Counted from the first letter of the stretch, positions 33,914-44,362 are shown. The stretch is DNA of 64,000 nt from Hyphomicrobiaceae bacterium (GCA_021775735.1 JAJFHG010000068.1:62001-126000); one strand, 5' to 3'. The notes: generated by a model not told the origin, from the letters alone. Translations and numbers: made by a program.

Positions 33914-34528
33914 TTAGGCATGGCCGGCGTCATTCACGAGGTGCAGAGGGTCAATGCCAATCTTGGCAAGCGCGCGATCGTACTTTGAGTCGATGTCAGG
34001 ATCAAAGATAAGATCTGGATCCGGGGGGCAGTGTAACCAGCCATTGGCTTGAATTTCACTTTCCAACTGACCGGAAGACCAGCCCGCATATCCAAGTGCG
34101 AGCATAGAGCGATCAGGCCCGGTGCCGCTGGCTATCGCTTTGAGGATATCAATTGACGCCGTCAAGCTGGTGTTAGCGTCAATTTCTAGTGTTGAGTTGT
34201 CGACAAAGTAATCGGTGCTGTGAAGGACAAAGCCACGGCCCGTTTCCACAGGCCCACCAAAATGGACATGTTTCTCCTCAATTGGTGTGGGCATGACAAT
34301 TGCTTGATCAGAGGCTGTGATCTCAAGGCGTTCAAGCATGGTCTCGAATGTGATATTGTCAGCGTGATGATTGATAATGAGCCCCATCGCACCTTCTTCG
34401 GAATGAGCGCACAAAAAGATCACAGTTTTTGCAAAGCGTTGATCGGACATTGAAGGCATCGCGATGAGGAGCTGGCCATCGAGAAAGTCCGTTAATTCAA
34501 CATTTGATCGTTCAGAATGCTGGCTCAT
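33914..34528 (-). CDS. YqgE/AlgH family protein
   Basis: A 204-residue DUF179 protein of unresolved function. Typical features are the start [50 protein letters not shown] and the C-terminal [19 protein letters not shown] 34528 is chosen because the conserved domain begins shortly after it; the frame continues to 34609 without conserved sequence. It converges on the EAL gene with only 19 bp between the stops, including a 16-bp palindrome at 33885-33900. Confidence 0.92.
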   Translation of the reverse strand: MSQHSERSNVELTDFLDGQLLIAMPSMSDQRFAKTVIFLCAHSEEGAMGLIINHHADNITFETMLERLEITASDQAIVMPTPIEEKHVHFGGPVETGRGFVLHSTDYFVDNSTLEIDANTSLTASIDILKAIASGTGPDRSMLALGYAGWSSGQLESEIQANGWLHCPPDPDLIFDPDIDSKYDRALAKIGIDPLHLVNDAGHA

Positions 34529-34747
34529 TTGTGTGTTAGGCCTGACAAATCTACGTGATAGGTTGCGTATTGCGGAAACCGAAGTTGGCGGTGTTACGTA
34601 GACCAACAATGAGCCAAGATTTTAGCACCGTGCGAGATGGACGCAAGAGCCTGTCTTGTTGGTTACGTGTGGCTGTAGCGTAAAATGGCACACTAAGCAG
34701 ACAATGTGCGAATGTAGGCAAAGATGTGAAAAGGATTTGTGTGTGCA

Positions 34748-35614
34748 ATGCAAACAGTCGCGAAGCGCTATTTCCGAGTTTTAGCATTGCTGAGTTTGAG
34801 CGGTGCGTTGCTGTTTGGGGGTGATGACGTCACCGCCAAGGATGGCGCATGGCAGCAAGCCTATAAGGTGCGCGCGCGCCTGATTACAGGTGGCACGGCA
34901 GATGCAGATGTGGCTACACGCTTGGCATTTGTACAACTTGAGCTGGAACCAGGCTGGAAAACCTATTGGAGTCACCCCGGAGAAGCAGGCGGGATTCCCC
35001 CTGAGTTTTTATGGCAGGGCTCGTCAAACCTTAAGACCGCCAAGGTGCTCTATCCAGCACCCGATCGTATGGCAGAAGATCTTGGTGATACGATTGGCTA
35101 TAAAAGAAGCGTTATCTTTCCGCTGCGCTTAACGCCAGAGGATGTGGATAGTCCCATCAATCTGCACGTGGATTTAAGGTTCGGCATCTGCAAAGACATT
35201 TGCGTACCGTCCGAAGCAAAGTTCGATATTACGGTGCCTGCGCGCGACAGCCAATCGCTTCCCTCTGAATTTTTGGCAGCATTGGACGCTGTGCCGCGTG
35301 AAAGTGCAAGCCTTAGACCCAACGATCCAATGTTGCAGTCTGTCAATGCCGCGCAAAAAGAGGGAGACGTTTGGCGCATTGGCTTGACCACGAAGCATCA
35401 GTCTGAGGCAACGGACGCTGATCTGTTTTTAGAAGCGCCTGCCGGGCTGTTTGTCCCCGTGCCAAAGCGTGCAACTCAGGTACAAGATATCGGCCGAAGG
35501 GCATATGAAATTACGCTTTCAGATAGCGAATATCAGGCTCTTAAAGGTAAGGCCTTGAAGGCCACTGTTGTCGATGGCTTTGGTGCTTCGCAATCTGAAT
35601 TTGTGCTGCGCTAA
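34748..35614 (+). CDS. Exported DsbD N-terminal-domain-like protein
   Basis: A 288-residue protein beginning with a signal peptide (VLALLSLSGALLFGG). The body resembles the periplasmic alpha domain of DsbD: VQLELEPGWKTYWSHPGEAGGIPP, then a GICKDICVPSEAKF segment with a CxxxC pair. The membrane and thioredoxin parts of DsbD are absent, so it may relay reducing power to another periplasmic protein or have lost that role. The start is ambiguous: AAGGA ends at 34735, which suits GTG 34739 poorly (3 nt) and ATG 34748 only moderately (12 nt). Confidence 0.85.
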   Translation: MQTVAKRYFRVLALLSLSGALLFGGDDVTAKDGAWQQAYKVRARLITGGTADADVATRLAFVQLELEPGWKTYWSHPGEAGGIPPEFLWQGSSNLKTAKVLYPAPDRMAEDLGDTIGYKRSVIFPLRLTPEDVDSPINLHVDLRFGICKDICVPSEAKFDITVPARDSQSLPSEFLAALDAVPRESASLRPNDPMLQSVNAAQKEGDVWRIGLTTKHQSEATDADLFLEAPAGLFVPVPKRATQVQDIGRRAYEITLSDSEYQALKGKALKATVVDGFGASQSEFVLR

Positions 35615-35715
35615 GCGCAAGCAAGGCGGCACTCAGAAAACCCACGCAAGGTAATAAAAACGGTCTACAAAGGACCCTGGCAATATTTAGTACACCACAC
35701 GAAGGAGGATAGTGC

Positions 35716-36213
35716 ATGGCTTTGAAAGTCGGCGACACAGTTCCAGATGCAGAGTTTTTTGTCATGAATGCTGATGGGCCAGGCAAGACAACAACATCGG
35801 ATGTGTTCTCAGGCAAGAAGGTTGTTCTGTTCGCTGTGCCTGGCGCTTATACGCCAACGTGTGATCAACAGCACATGCCGGGTTTTGTTTCCCGCATTGA
35901 TGAACTTAAATCCAAAGGCTATGACACCGTCGCGTGCACGTCTGTCAATGACGTCTTCGTATTGGCCCGTTGGGCGAAAGATACAAATGCTGAGGGCAAA
36001 GTTCTGATGTTAGGTGATGGTGCGGCGGACTTTGCCAAAAAAGTCGGTTTAGACATCGACTTGTCAGATTTTGGTCTGGGCGTCCGGTCCAAGCGATATG
36101 CAATGGTCGTGGATGATGGCGTGGTCAAGCTGCTCAATGTTGAGGATGCGCCACCTGAACATGGCGTCTCAAGTGCTGAGACAGTTTGTTCAGCGATTGA
36201 GATGGGTCTCTAA
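35716..36213 (+). CDS. Peroxiredoxin, Prx5 type
   Basis: A 165-residue thiol peroxidase of about the usual length. The peroxidatic Cys49 lies in [17 protein letters not shown], a close match to the Prx5 consensus, and the partner residues of the active site ([27 protein letters not shown]-like region) are present. Two further cysteines (ACTSVND and ETVCSAIE) could serve as resolving residues. AAGGAGG precedes the ATG. The gene converges on rnhA with stop codons overlapping by 4 bp and no terminator visible between them. Confidence 0.94.
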   Translation: MALKVGDTVPDAEFFVMNADGPGKTTTSDVFSGKKVVLFAVPGAYTPTCDQQHMPGFVSRIDELKSKGYDTVACTSVNDVFVLARWAKDTNAEGKVLMLGDGAADFAKKVGLDIDLSDFGLGVRSKRYAMVVDDGVVKLLNVEDAPPEHGVSSAETVCSAIEMGL

Positions 36214-36695
36214 CACCCCTCTTCGTCTCGTTCGTCAACGTGTTCGGCCATTCCTTGGCGTGCAAGTTCATCGGCGCGCTCATTTTCGGGATGGCCGGCA
36301 TGGCCCTTGACCCAGTGCCATGACACGTCATGACAATCGCGTGCCTCATCCAGACGTTGCCAGAGATCAACATTCTTCACCGGTTTTTTATCAGCCGTTT
36401 TCCAACCGCGTTTTTTCCAATTGTGAATCCATTCCGAAATACCCTTCATCACATACGTGCTATCGGTGTGAAGTGCGACACGGCTTGGTTTTTTCAGTGC
36501 TTCGAGGGCAGAGATCGCTGCAAATAATTCCATCTTATTGTTGGTGGTTTCGCTGGCACCACCTTTCATCTCCTTGCGGTGCTGCCCGGACATTAAAATA
36601 GCACCCCACCCACCAGGGCCGGGATTTCCTGAACAGGCACCATCGGTATAGATGGTGATCAGATCTTCATCAGACTTTGTCGTAGAGCTGCTCAT
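36210..36695 (-). CDS. rnhA: Ribonuclease HI
   Basis: A 161-residue enzyme that cleaves RNA in RNA-DNA hybrids. The four acidic catalytic residues are visible: Asp in [17 protein letters not shown], Glu in [12 protein letters not shown], Asp in [11 protein letters not shown] and Asp in [10 protein letters not shown]. It overlaps thrB by 4 bp and is last of ispH-thrB-rnhA, a gene order common in alphaproteobacteria. Confidence 0.97.
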   Translation of the reverse strand: MSSSTTKSDEDLITIYTDGACSGNPGPGGWGAILMSGQHRKEMKGGASETTNNKMELFAAISALEALKKPSRVALHTDSTYVMKGISEWIHNWKKRGWKTADKKPVKNVDLWQRLDEARDCHDVSWHWVKGHAGHPENERADELARQGMAEHVDERDEEGC

Positions 36696-37663
36696 GCGTT
36701 TGTTTTTAAGCCATAGCTGTCAGGCGTGGTGACCTGTTGGTGAAATTGAAGCCGCTTTAAAAAGTGGTGCGGGTCGTGTGGCCGCACGAGTGCATCCTGC
36801 TTGGTGTTCAACCAATCATATGCCCGCGTCAGCAAAAAACGCGTGGCGGCGCCACGACAAAGGGTCGGAAGGGACGCGCACTCATTTGAAGAAAGCGGAC
36901 GTTCACTTTGATAGCCAGCCAACAGTGCAGCTCCGTGATCCTTAATAAACTGGTCGGAATTATCGAAGCACCAGGCATTGAGACAGATTGCGACATCGAG
37001 GGCAAACGCATCATTGCAGGCAAAATAAAAATCGATCAAACCTGAAAGTTTATCGTTCAGAAAGAACACATTATCCGGGAATAAATCAGCATGTATAATT
37101 CCGGTCTCAAGATCATTGGGCCAATTCTCATCCAGCCAATTCAGCTCATCTGCAACCAATTGCGAAAAGCCGGGCGTTATGGCATCCGCATCGTTCTTGA
37201 ATTTGGCGAACAGCGGGCGCCAGCCTGCAAGCCCCAACGTATTGGGACGTGTAAGTGTGTAGGATTTTCCGGCGTGGTGAAGACGCGCCAGAGTTTGCCC
37301 GAGATCACGGCAATGTGTAGCGGTTGGCGAATGAATGCAGAAACCTTCCAGAAACGAGACAATGGCAGCCGCACGTCCAGCGAGCTCTGTGACTTGTTCA
37401 CCGCTGGCTGATTTGATTGGCGTCGGACAGGCAATACCGTTGGCGGCCAGATGATCCAGCAGGCCTAGGAAGAATGGCAAGTCGGCGCGGTCTACGCGCT
37501 GTTCATAGAGGGTGAGGATGTAGCGGCCGGTTGTGGTCACGACGAAGTAATTGGTATTTTCAACGCCCTCAGCGATGCCCTTAAAGGATACCAGGTCCCC
37601 CAAGCCATGATTGGCCACAAAAGCCTTGAGTTCGATATCGTCAACGTCTGTGTAAACGGCCAT
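36692..37663 (-). CDS. thrB: Homoserine kinase, APH-fold type
   Basis: A 323-residue kinase making O-phosphohomoserine for ThrC. It belongs to the choline-kinase-like type, not the GHMP type. The signature is [28 protein letters not shown] with catalytic Asp and Asn and the following metal-binding Asp. The N-terminus [23 protein letters not shown] forms the nucleotide-binding strands. It lies 51 bp after ispH and overlaps rnhA by 4 bp. Confidence 0.95.
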   Translation of the reverse strand: MAVYTDVDDIELKAFVANHGLGDLVSFKGIAEGVENTNYFVVTTTGRYILTLYEQRVDRADLPFFLGLLDHLAANGIACPTPIKSASGEQVTELAGRAAAIVSFLEGFCIHSPTATHCRDLGQTLARLHHAGKSYTLTRPNTLGLAGWRPLFAKFKNDADAITPGFSQLVADELNWLDENWPNDLETGIIHADLFPDNVFFLNDKLSGLIDFYFACNDAFALDVAICLNAWCFDNSDQFIKDHGAALLAGYQSERPLSSNECASLPTLCRGAATRFLLTRAYDWLNTKQDALVRPHDPHHFLKRLQFHQQVTTPDSYGLKTNA

Positions 37664-37714
37664 GGAATTGCGATCAGATCAGTGTGTTTGAGAGTGTTGG
37701 ACTAGGCTCTAGAT

Positions 37715-38728
37715 TTAAGGGTCTGCGGCGGCAACGTCACGCAATTCACGAGGTACATTGAAAGCGATCGACTCGTCAGCCGTTGATACGCTTTCTATAG
37801 ACACTTCATAGCGTGCTTCAAGCGCGGCGACGACCTCGTTGACAAGTAATTCTGGAGCAGAAGCACCCGCGGTGATACCGACAGCCTGGGCTGCATCCAT
37901 GACGTCCCACGGAATGTCTTTTGCCCGCTGGATCAAAAGCCCCTTGGGACAACCTGCGCGCTCTGCCACTTCAACAAGGCGCAGCGAATTGGAACTGTTA
38001 GGTGCGCCAACGACCAACATGCAATCAACATGATTGGCAATGGCCTTAACTGCAGCCTGTCGGTTGGTTGTTGCGTAGCAGATGTCTTCTTTGCCTGGTT
38101 CTTTGATGGCCGGAAAGCGACGCTTTAAAACAGCGACAATTTCTGCTGTATCATCAACCGACAAGGTTGTTTGGGTCACATAGGCGAGTTTGTCTGCCGC
38201 TGGCGGCTGATAGCTTTCTGCATCTGCTGCTGTTTCAATCAACTTTACCGCGCCATCGGGAAGCTGGCCAATGGTGCCGATCACCTCAGGGTGGCCATCA
38301 TGACCAATCAAAAGGATGTCCAAGCCTTGTGCAAAATGACGTGCGGCCTCGTTGTGAACTTTGAACACCAGCGGGCAGGTCGCATCGATCGCAAACATGT
38401 TGCGTGACTTTGCAGCGGCAGGTACGGCCTTAGCTACACCATGTGCTGAAAAAATCACCGGCTGGTTGGTTTCCGGGATCTCGTCGAGCTCTTCCACAAA
38501 AACGGCACCTTTTTGGCGCAAACTCTCAACTACAAACTGATTGTGCACAATCTCGTGGCGGACATAGACCGGGGCACCGTATTTTTTGAGCGCCAACTCA
38601 ACGATTTGGATGGCGCGGTCCACACCGGCACAAAAGCCACGTGGGGCGGCCAGCCGCAGGGTTAACGCCCGCCTCGGTTTGGCCTTAGAACGTTGATCAA
38701 TTTGCGGGCCTGAAAGGCTATCGGTCAT
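37715..38728 (-). CDS. ispH: 4-hydroxy-3-methylbut-2-enyl diphosphate reductase
   Basis: A 337-residue Fe-S enzyme for the last step of the MEP isoprenoid pathway. Cluster cysteines lie in [24 protein letters not shown] and CYATTNRQ. The catalytic Glu/His regions ([20 protein letters not shown]) and the [10 protein letters not shown] substrate loop are present. ATG 38728 is preferred to TTG 38746, which adds only PPKKP. Start of the ispH-thrB-rnhA operon. Confidence 0.97.
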   Translation of the reverse strand: MTDSLSGPQIDQRSKAKPRRALTLRLAAPRGFCAGVDRAIQIVELALKKYGAPVYVRHEIVHNQFVVESLRQKGAVFVEELDEIPETNQPVIFSAHGVAKAVPAAAKSRNMFAIDATCPLVFKVHNEAARHFAQGLDILLIGHDGHPEVIGTIGQLPDGAVKLIETAADAESYQPPAADKLAYVTQTTLSVDDTAEIVAVLKRRFPAIKEPGKEDICYATTNRQAAVKAIANHVDCMLVVGAPNSSNSLRLVEVAERAGCPKGLLIQRAKDIPWDVMDAAQAVGITAGASAPELLVNEVVAALEARYEVSIESVSTADESIAFNVPRELRDVAAADP

Positions 38729-38923
38729 GGGCTTCTTTGGGGGCAAATCGGGTGGCTATTGTAAGGAAACAGGGCTGGTCTCGGTGTACTGGGAGTAACT
38801 CTGATGGATTGTTTCGCGGCCTTGTTTGGGGACATATGATAATGGTCGGAGACGATTCGGTCGCTTGTGTTGCATGCGAGATGACGCTTTGTGAATGACG
38901 ATTATGCGGGTAGGACAATAAGG

Positions 38924-39604
38924 ATGCAATCTATCATCCAAATTCGACAAATTAGGGCTGGAGCGCAACGCGTTTTGGCGCCGGTGCTGTTGGTGATGAC
39001 CACGGTGTTAGCAGGCTGCGGGCTGCCCTCATTAACGTCTGGATTTGGCGGCTCGTCTGCCCCGCCACCAACGTCAACGGCTGGCCTTAGTGAAGAGCAG
39101 CTCCTTGCCGCCGCGCAAAATAGTACAGCAGGCGGACCGTCGGCGCCGCTTGACACCGGCTCCATTTCGCCTGGCTGCCCGAAATTTGTGGTCTGGCCGC
39201 AAGAAAACAATTTCACTGTTTATGAGCCAGGTCGAGAAGGCGATGGTTTGGCAGTGATGCATCGTGGTGAAATCACACAAACCAAACGCGAATGCACGAT
39301 TGGGCCTGGCCAAGTCTCAGTCCGTTATGGCTTCTCTGGCCGTGTCCTGCTCGGCCCGCGTGGTCGCTCAGGTCAGGTTACACTACCGCTTGATGTCAAA
39401 GTAACGGACAACAGCCGCAAAGAGATTGCTAAGGACGCGCTCACCGTCAATACAGATGTCGCGGTTGAAAACCCCATCGGATACTTCTCCGCTGTGCGAA
39501 CGATCACATTCCCTGTACCGGAAGGTGCACGTCCTGGTGATTTGGAAGTGCGCGTTGGGTTTCACAAAAAACCCACTAATACGTCCGGGCGGCCTGCTGG
39601 TTGA
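38924..39604 (+). CDS. Predicted lipoprotein of unknown function
   Basis: A 226-residue protein with a type II signal peptide: basic N-terminus, hydrophobic LAPVLLVMTTV and lipobox LAGC with Cys32. A Ser/Gly/Pro-rich linker (about 35-80) precedes a beta-rich domain containing CPKFVVWPQENNFTVYEPG, CTIGPGQVSVRYGFSGRVLLG and a fibronectin-like end (TFPVPEGARPGDLEVRVGF). The two mature-domain cysteines probably form a disulfide. ATG 38924 follows TAGGA; GTG 38891 in frame is less likely. Conserved family unknown to me. Confidence 0.75.
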   Translation: MQSIIQIRQIRAGAQRVLAPVLLVMTTVLAGCGLPSLTSGFGGSSAPPPTSTAGLSEEQLLAAAQNSTAGGPSAPLDTGSISPGCPKFVVWPQENNFTVYEPGREGDGLAVMHRGEITQTKRECTIGPGQVSVRYGFSGRVLLGPRGRSGQVTLPLDVKVTDNSRKEIAKDALTVNTDVAVENPIGYFSAVRTITFPVPEGARPGDLEVRVGFHKKPTNTSGRPAG

Positions 39605-39745
39605 GTCCATGGATTAGCTGCGGGGGATTGGCTGCGGGTTTTTCGGCGCGCATCGTGTAATCTTCTATGGGTACTGGTCGGGGGCCTGTACCGAGGCACT
39701 GCATACGCATGCCCGGCATGCGAAACGCCATCGCAGCCTCCCAAT

Positions 39746-39772
39746 AAAAAAGGCCAGGCACAAGGCCTGGCC
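39746..39772 (-). terminator. Terminator of the ATP synthase F0 operon
   Basis: Stem GGCCAGGC (39752-39759) / GCCTGGCC (39765-39772) with a 5-nt loop. On the minus strand it is followed by a T6 run (the A6 at 39746-39751), as expected for an intrinsic terminator of atpI-B-E-b'-b. Confidence 0.8.
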
Positions 39773-39776
39773 AGAG

Positions 39777-39796
39777 TTAAATCCTCCCGGATTTAA
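39777..39796. other. Second hairpin beside the F0 terminator
   Basis: TTAAATCC-TCCC-GGATTTAA is a perfect 8-bp stem with a 4-nt loop, 4 bp from the previous hairpin. For minus-strand transcripts it comes first and may protect the 3' end. Confidence 0.5.
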
Positions 39797-39923
39797 AACT
39801 TTGAAATTTATGCTCAATTCTGAGCCGTTTCTTATTTGGGTTTTTCTTACTTTGTTTTTCGCAAAGGTGGGGTTTGGCGCGCGTTAGATTTCCTGCACGC
39901 CCGATAGATAATTTTCCCCAGCC

Positions 39924-40433
39924 TTAGTTCAGTTTGCCTTTGAGGTCGCGTAGCGCCTCATCAATAAGCTTGTCGCCGGTGCCCGCAGCCACTTTGCCTT
40001 TGAGGATCGTTTCAGCTGCGCTGACAGCCGCGTCAACCGCGGCGCGACGGACATCAGTTAAAGCCTGTGTTTCCGCGCGGGCAATTTTTTCTTCAGCCAA
40101 CCTGGTGCGACGTTCAAGCGATTCAGCTGTCGCCTTGCGCGTTTCTTCGGCCAGAGCGTTTGCTTCGTGCTTTGCCTGTTCAATGATGATTTTAGCTTCA
40201 TCATCCGCTTCGCGTGCTTTGCGCTGATAGTCGGCAAGCAGTTCCTGAGCTTCTTCGCGCAACTTACGGGCATCATCAAGCTCAGTGCGGATTTTGTCAG
40301 CGCGATCATCCAACGCGCCTGTAATCATCTTTGGCACACCTTTGTAGAACAAGACGGCAAAGAACAGCAGGAATGAAATCAGAACCCAGAATTCAGCGGT
40401 GGACGGGTCCAGGCTAACGGCTAACGGAAACAT
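39924..40433 (-). CDS. atpF: ATP synthase F0 subunit b
   Basis: A 169-residue stator subunit. One N-terminal membrane helix (EFWVLISFLLFFAVLFYKGV) precedes a long charged coiled coil (about 35-150) rich in Ala, Glu, Arg and Lys. It is last of the F0 genes, 9 bp after b'. It is called b rather than b' because of its position and shorter N-terminus. Confidence 0.93.
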   Translation of the reverse strand: MFPLAVSLDPSTAEFWVLISFLLFFAVLFYKGVPKMITGALDDRADKIRTELDDARKLREEAQELLADYQRKAREADDEAKIIIEQAKHEANALAEETRKATAESLERRTRLAEEKIARAETQALTDVRRAAVDAAVSAAETILKGKVAAGTGDKLIDEALRDLKGKLN

Positions 40434-40442
40434 AGCGACCTC

Positions 40443-41018
40443 TTAGTCTTGCGAGTTGGCTGGCAACGCGCTTTTAGCTTCATCAGCACTGACCGTGTCT
40501 CCAACCAACTTTGCAACGATTGCGACAGCCGTATCAGCGGCAATTGTATTGACGCCCTGAAGGGCTTTCGTTTTTGTTTCTGCGATCCGCGCTTCGGCCT
40601 CGGTTAGCTTGGCGGAAATTTGGTCTTCCACCTTGGCTTGTTCTTTGGCGACTTCAGCGTTGAGAACTTCACGTTCTTTGTTGGCAATGCTGGAGGCATT
40701 GGAGCGCGCATCAGCTAGCGCTTTTTCATAACCATTGAGCGCTTTGTCGGTCTCGTCCTTGAGTCGCTCTGCAGCATCAAAGTCACGTTGGATGCGGTCA
40801 CGGCGTTCTTCGATTACTTCACTGACGCGTGGTAGTGCTACCCGAGACAGGATGATGTAGAGCGCGCCAAAGGAAAGTGCCAGCCAGAATAGCTGTGGTG
40901 CAAAGTGTGCAGGATCAAGCGGTGGGAAAGCTTTTGCGTGGCCCGCATCGTGGGGCACTTCAGTTCCCGTACTTAGATCATGTGGCGCATCAGAGCCGGT
41001 GGTGACGGTATTAGCCAT
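40443..41018 (-). CDS. atpF': ATP synthase F0 subunit b'
   Basis: A 191-residue second b-type stator subunit, as in photosynthetic bacteria and most alphaproteobacteria, where b and b' form a heterodimer. It has a polar N-terminal extension of about 40 residues (EVPHDAGHAKAFPPLDP), one membrane helix (PQLFWLALSFGALYIILSRV) and a long coiled coil with EVIEERRDRIQRDFDAAERL. It follows atpE by about 105 bp. Confidence 0.92.
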   Translation of the reverse strand: MANTVTTGSDAPHDLSTGTEVPHDAGHAKAFPPLDPAHFAPQLFWLALSFGALYIILSRVALPRVSEVIEERRDRIQRDFDAAERLKDETDKALNGYEKALADARSNASSIANKEREVLNAEVAKEQAKVEDQISAKLTEAEARIAETKTKALQGVNTIAADTAVAIVAKLVGDTVSADEAKSALPANSQD

Positions 41019-41123
41019 GCCGAAAACCTAGTTTTGAATTTCGTATAAAGATGCAAAGCCCAAGCGGGCAACAGACGTAGTTGTTGTCCGCACCCGCTTG
41101 GGTTTAAATCGTCGCCGCGCGTT

Positions 41124-41348
41124 CTATGTGAACAGCAGCAAGAAGGCGATCAGTAGTGCGAAGATGCCCAGGGCTTCTGTCACAGCGAAGCCGAAGATCA
41201 AGCGGCCAAACTGGCCGTCAGCTGCTGATGGGTTGCGCAGCGCGCCCTGAAGGAATTGGCCAAAAAGGTTGCCAACGCCGATGGCTGCAGCACCTGTGCC
41301 AATAGCGGCAAGACCTGCACCGATGAACTTTGCTGAAGCTGGATCCAT
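41124..41348 (-). CDS. atpE: ATP synthase F0 subunit c
   Basis: A 74-residue proteolipid that forms the rotor ring. Two helices flank the polar RNPSA loop. The proton-binding Glu is in [15 protein letters not shown]. The first helix contains a GxGxGxG-like packing pattern ([11 protein letters not shown]). No sodium-specific residues stand out, so proton coupling is expected. Confidence 0.97.
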   Translation of the reverse strand: MDPASAKFIGAGLAAIGTGAAAIGVGNLFGQFLQGALRNPSAADGQFGRLIFGFAVTEALGIFALLIAFLLLFT

Positions 41349-41399
41349 AATTCGTTCTCCTGTGATGAAACGTTGTGTTTGTTTACGTGGGTTGAAGCT

Positions 41400-42179
41400 T
41401 TAATGCGCTGGGTGCAGCGCATCGTTGAGGTACATGCAGGTCAACATCGCAAAGACGTAGGCCTGCAGAAAGGCGACTAGAAATTCAAGAGCTGTGAGCG
41501 CCGTTGCAGCCAAGATTGGAAGTGGTGCAAGTGCCGCTGCCGCACCAGCTGAGCCCAAAAGCATGACAACAAAACCACCGAAGACTTTCAGTGTGATGTG
41601 GCCGGCCAACATGTTGGCAAACAAACGCACTGAGTGGCTAATCGGGCGTGACAGGAATGAGATGACTTCGATCAGCACCACAACTGGCAAAATCAAAGGT
41701 GGAACCCCGTCCGGCACAAACAGCTTGAAGAAGCCAAAGCCGTTTTTGGCAAAGCCGATGATAAGAACTGTCACAAAGACGAGCGCAGCGAGCGCCGCCG
41801 TGACAGCAAGATGCGTTGTAACGGTGAAGAATCCGGGGATCATGCCGAGCATATTCAGCACGAAAATAAAGATGAAGATGGCGAACACAAACGGGAAGTA
41901 TTTCATGCCCTGTTCGCCCATGGCATCGCGGACCATGCCAGCGACAAATTCATAGACGGATTCTGCAATTGACTGCATGCGGGTTGGTACAAGCGCCCGA
42001 CCGCGCATGGAAAAGATCAAAAAGCCAAGGATCAATACCGTTGCGGCCACCATATATAACGCCGAGTTTGTGAACGTGGCATCAATTCCAAGCACTTCAA
42101 GCGGAAAGTAGCGCTTGATTTCGAACTGATGAATTGGGTCGGGCATGCTAACACCGCCCCCTGCATGATCAGCTGCCAC
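41400..42179 (-). CDS. atpB: ATP synthase F0 subunit a
   Basis: A 259-residue stator subunit with five or six membrane helices forming the proton half-channels. The essential Arg is in [20 protein letters not shown]. The C-terminal [24 protein letters not shown] is also typical. It lies 17 bp after atpI and 51 bp before atpE. Confidence 0.97.
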   Translation of the reverse strand: MAADHAGGGVSMPDPIHQFEIKRYFPLEVLGIDATFTNSALYMVAATVLILGFLIFSMRGRALVPTRMQSIAESVYEFVAGMVRDAMGEQGMKYFPFVFAIFIFIFVLNMLGMIPGFFTVTTHLAVTAALAALVFVTVLIIGFAKNGFGFFKLFVPDGVPPLILPVVVLIEVISFLSRPISHSVRLFANMLAGHITLKVFGGFVVMLLGSAGAAAALAPLPILAATALTALEFLVAFLQAYVFAMLTCMYLNDALHPAH

Positions 42180-42196
42180 TGTCGTCCCCCCAAGTC

Positions 42197-42628
42197 TTAA
42201 TCATCATCAACGTCTGCAAGGTCCTGGCCAATGTCGCCGCCGGTCTTCTCGGCGATCTCAGCCTGCATTTTTGTAAATGCCCGCGTCACGTTGACCATGC
42301 CTGCGGCACATCCCAACATGAAGAAGACGAGGAACATCCAAGGGGTTGTCTCAAACCACTTGTCGAGCCCATATCCGATCAATCCACCAACGATAACAGC
42401 GGCGACCAATTCAGATGACATCCGAAGGCCCATGGCCATGCCCTTAGAGCGCATAGCCTTGTCCTCGTGTGTCTCTACCTCTGTCCGACGGCGTTGCTGC
42501 ACATCGTCCAGCTTGGCATCCAGCTTCGACAGTCGATCCTTAAAGCCCTTGCGTTCTTCAGGGGTCAGATTGTCGACGCCAGACGAAAAATCGCTTCCTA
42601 CTTTGGGGCGATCCTGCGGATCAGGCAT
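42197..42628 (-). CDS. atpI: ATP synthase-associated AtpI-like protein
   Basis: A 143-residue membrane protein with two helices ([22 protein letters not shown] and [21 protein letters not shown]) after a charged, coiled N-terminal part. AtpI-type proteins help assemble the c-ring or supply Mg2+. ATG 42628 with AGGA upstream is chosen; the frame open to 42775 is judged an artefact. First gene of the F0 operon. Confidence 0.9.
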   Translation of the reverse strand: MPDPQDRPKVGSDFSSGVDNLTPEERKGFKDRLSKLDAKLDDVQQRRRTEVETHEDKAMRSKGMAMGLRMSSELVAAVIVGGLIGYGLDKWFETTPWMFLVFFMLGCAAGMVNVTRAFTKMQAEIAEKTGGDIGQDLADVDDD

Positions 42629-42970
42629 GACGCGATTCCTCGTTCGGACAAAGCCCGAAAACCCGGGGATCCACGGACCGCGGCAACATATGAGCGGGGT
42701 GCCAGAAGTGTCAAGAGAGGGCCTGTTTTTGGGGCCCTTTTGGGGTACGGCGAAACCGCGCAGGGCGCCTGCCATTGTGCTTTTGGAGGCGGTGCGGCGG
42801 CGGGGTGATCATCAGCCTTCGCGGATCGCCCTCAACGCGTGCCCCTTTCAGCCAAAACTTGGCTGCCAGGTGACATTTTGGACGCTTGAGAGGAACACTG
42901 CTTTTGATGACAAAAGCCCGGCGGGAAGGGGCTACCCGCCGGGCTTTCTTTGTTGGTGTTATCCAAGGCT
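42629..42970. promoter_or_regulatory. Spacer upstream of the F0 operon
   Basis: A 342-bp region containing the terminator of the first TadG-like gene (42913-42947) and, between it and atpI, the presumed promoter of the F0 operon. I see no clear operator. Confidence 0.45.
42913..42947 (-). terminator. Terminator of TadG-like gene 1
   Basis: Stem AAAGCCCGGCGGG (42913-42925) / CCCGCCGGGCTTT (42935-42947) lies 23 bp past the stop of the vWA gene. The GCCCGGCGGG core is the same as in the terminator at 44596-44637. Confidence 0.85.
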
Positions 42971-44362
42971 CTAGCTTGAGAGGCGGAGCTTGGAAAGCTC
43001 TAGAGCAATAGCCCGGAATGATTGTTTAAGCTCTTCAGCGTCATCCGCCGAAAATGCCTTCGAGGAGTCCGTGGCGCATTGAGCCATCGTTGTTGCGGCC
43101 GCTGATCCTGAAGAGAGACCAAAGCCGACGGTATAGACTGTGATACCTGCCGTCTTCATCTCCGTGCATAGAGATCTGGCCTGGTTTGTCGAAGACCCAT
43201 TATCAGCCGAGCCGGATGACCCACTGATGCCGATGACCCCGTTACTATCGATATTGAGCGACGAATACTGTCTGTTGTACTCACCGTCAGTCATCAGGAT
43301 TGCAATCTTTTGCGTTTCCGCTGTGCCATAGGCGACGGCCTGATTATCAGATGATGACCACAAGCTGTTCCAGTTTGGAGACAAGGTGTACCACGACCAT
43401 GCTGTGCCAAGTTGGCCAGCCGTTCCGCCATTGGTGGTTAAGCCATCAACAATCGATTTGAGCGCATCCTTATCGTTCGATAGCGGTTGGATGACAGCGC
43501 TGGAGTTTGGATTGCAACTGCCTGATGAATAGCGCGTATAGACCGTTGTCACAAAGGAACCCGAGCCAGGTGCTGCGTCGGTGTAATTGTCCGCACCCAC
43601 ACGTTCTGCTATGCAGTCGGTCCGATAGTACGTACGCGTCCGCAGAGTTCCCCAGGACCAATACGTATAGTTATACGTGCTTGCTGGGTTGCCGCGTGCT
43701 GCCGAAAGCGCTGATGATGGTAGTCGAACGCCTTCTGAGAATGGTACCAAAGCGATACGTGATTGATATTCGCTCTGATCGTCCCATACGACGATGTCAA
43801 TCAGATCTTTCGCTGCAACTTTAAGGGCTGCAATTCTGTCACCGTTCATCGAGCCCGTGACATCAAGCATCATTGAGATTTCAAGGTTGACACCCGCGTT
43901 ACCACCGATCGCGATTTCAGATTTGGAATAATCAGCACCCGCTGCGTCCAAAATATTCAATTCGTCAATATGAGCGATGCTCAAAAACGGCGTTGAGATC
44001 GTCGCGTTGCCGGTGGCTTCCACCGCCAAGCCGTCGTCAGTAACGGAGAAGGCGATTGAATCACTGTTAACAGGAAGCCGGTTTGTTATGTTTTCAGTGT
44101 AGTAGGCCTGAGCGGCTGCGACAGCAGCATTCGCATCCCCATCAATTTGCAATGAGCGCCCTGCGGCGAGCACAGCTGAATCCATCGCAGCAATGGTCTG
44201 ATTGCGCGCGTGCAGCCAGCGACCGTAATCAACAGCGCCACCGATTGTCAGGAACAATGCAATGGCCATGACGCCGAACAAAATGGCCACCTCTCCGTCG
44301 CTATTGCGTAGGAAAGACTTGGCCCGTTTTGTGCGTAGGGATGCTTGAGACAGGTTCAACAT
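42971..44362 (-). CDS. TadG-like pilus-associated protein with vWA domain (paralog 1)
   Basis: A 463-residue protein with TadE/TadG N-terminus: one membrane helix (VAILFGVMAIALFLTIGGAVDYGRW) near residues 25-50, then a helical stretch (AMDSAVLAAGRSL). The von Willebrand A domain starts near 165 with the metal-binding MIDAS motif DVTGSM (Asp167) and continues with ILMTDGEYN and TVYTVGFGL. The middle has a variable, Tyr/Ser/Asn-rich insertion with cysteines. Such proteins belong to tight-adherence pili or surface adhesion, but no tad/flp genes are in the window. ATG 44362 is used. It is the tandem partner of 44657-46003. Confidence 0.88.
   Translation of the reverse strand: MLNLSQASLRTKRAKSFLRNSDGEVAILFGVMAIALFLTIGGAVDYGRWLHARNQTIAAMDSAVLAAGRSLQIDGDANAAVAAAQAYYTENITNRLPVNSDSIAFSVTDDGLAVEATGNATISTPFLSIAHIDELNILDAAGADYSKSEIAIGGNAGVNLEISMMLDVTGSMNGDRIAALKVAAKDLIDIVVWDDQSEYQSRIALVPFSEGVRLPSSALSAARGNPASTYNYTYWSWGTLRTRTYYRTDCIAERVGADNYTDAAPGSGSFVTTVYTRYSSGSCNPNSSAVIQPLSNDKDALKSIVDGLTTNGGTAGQLGTAWSWYTLSPNWNSLWSSSDNQAVAYGTAETQKIAILMTDGEYNRQYSSLNIDSNGVIGISGSSGSADNGSSTNQARSLCTEMKTAGITVYTVGFGLSSGSAAATTMAQCATDSSKAFSADDAEELKQSFRAIALELSKLRLSS

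Larger units (their letters stand above)
39605..39923. other. 319-bp convergent spacer holding terminators
   Basis: Between the lipoprotein gene and the end of the F0 operon. It contains two adjacent hairpins, 39752-39772 and 39777-39796, and a weaker GCTCA-ATTC-TGAGC hairpin near 39812-39825. The remainder is AT-rich with T-runs. No gene is seen. Confidence 0.55.
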
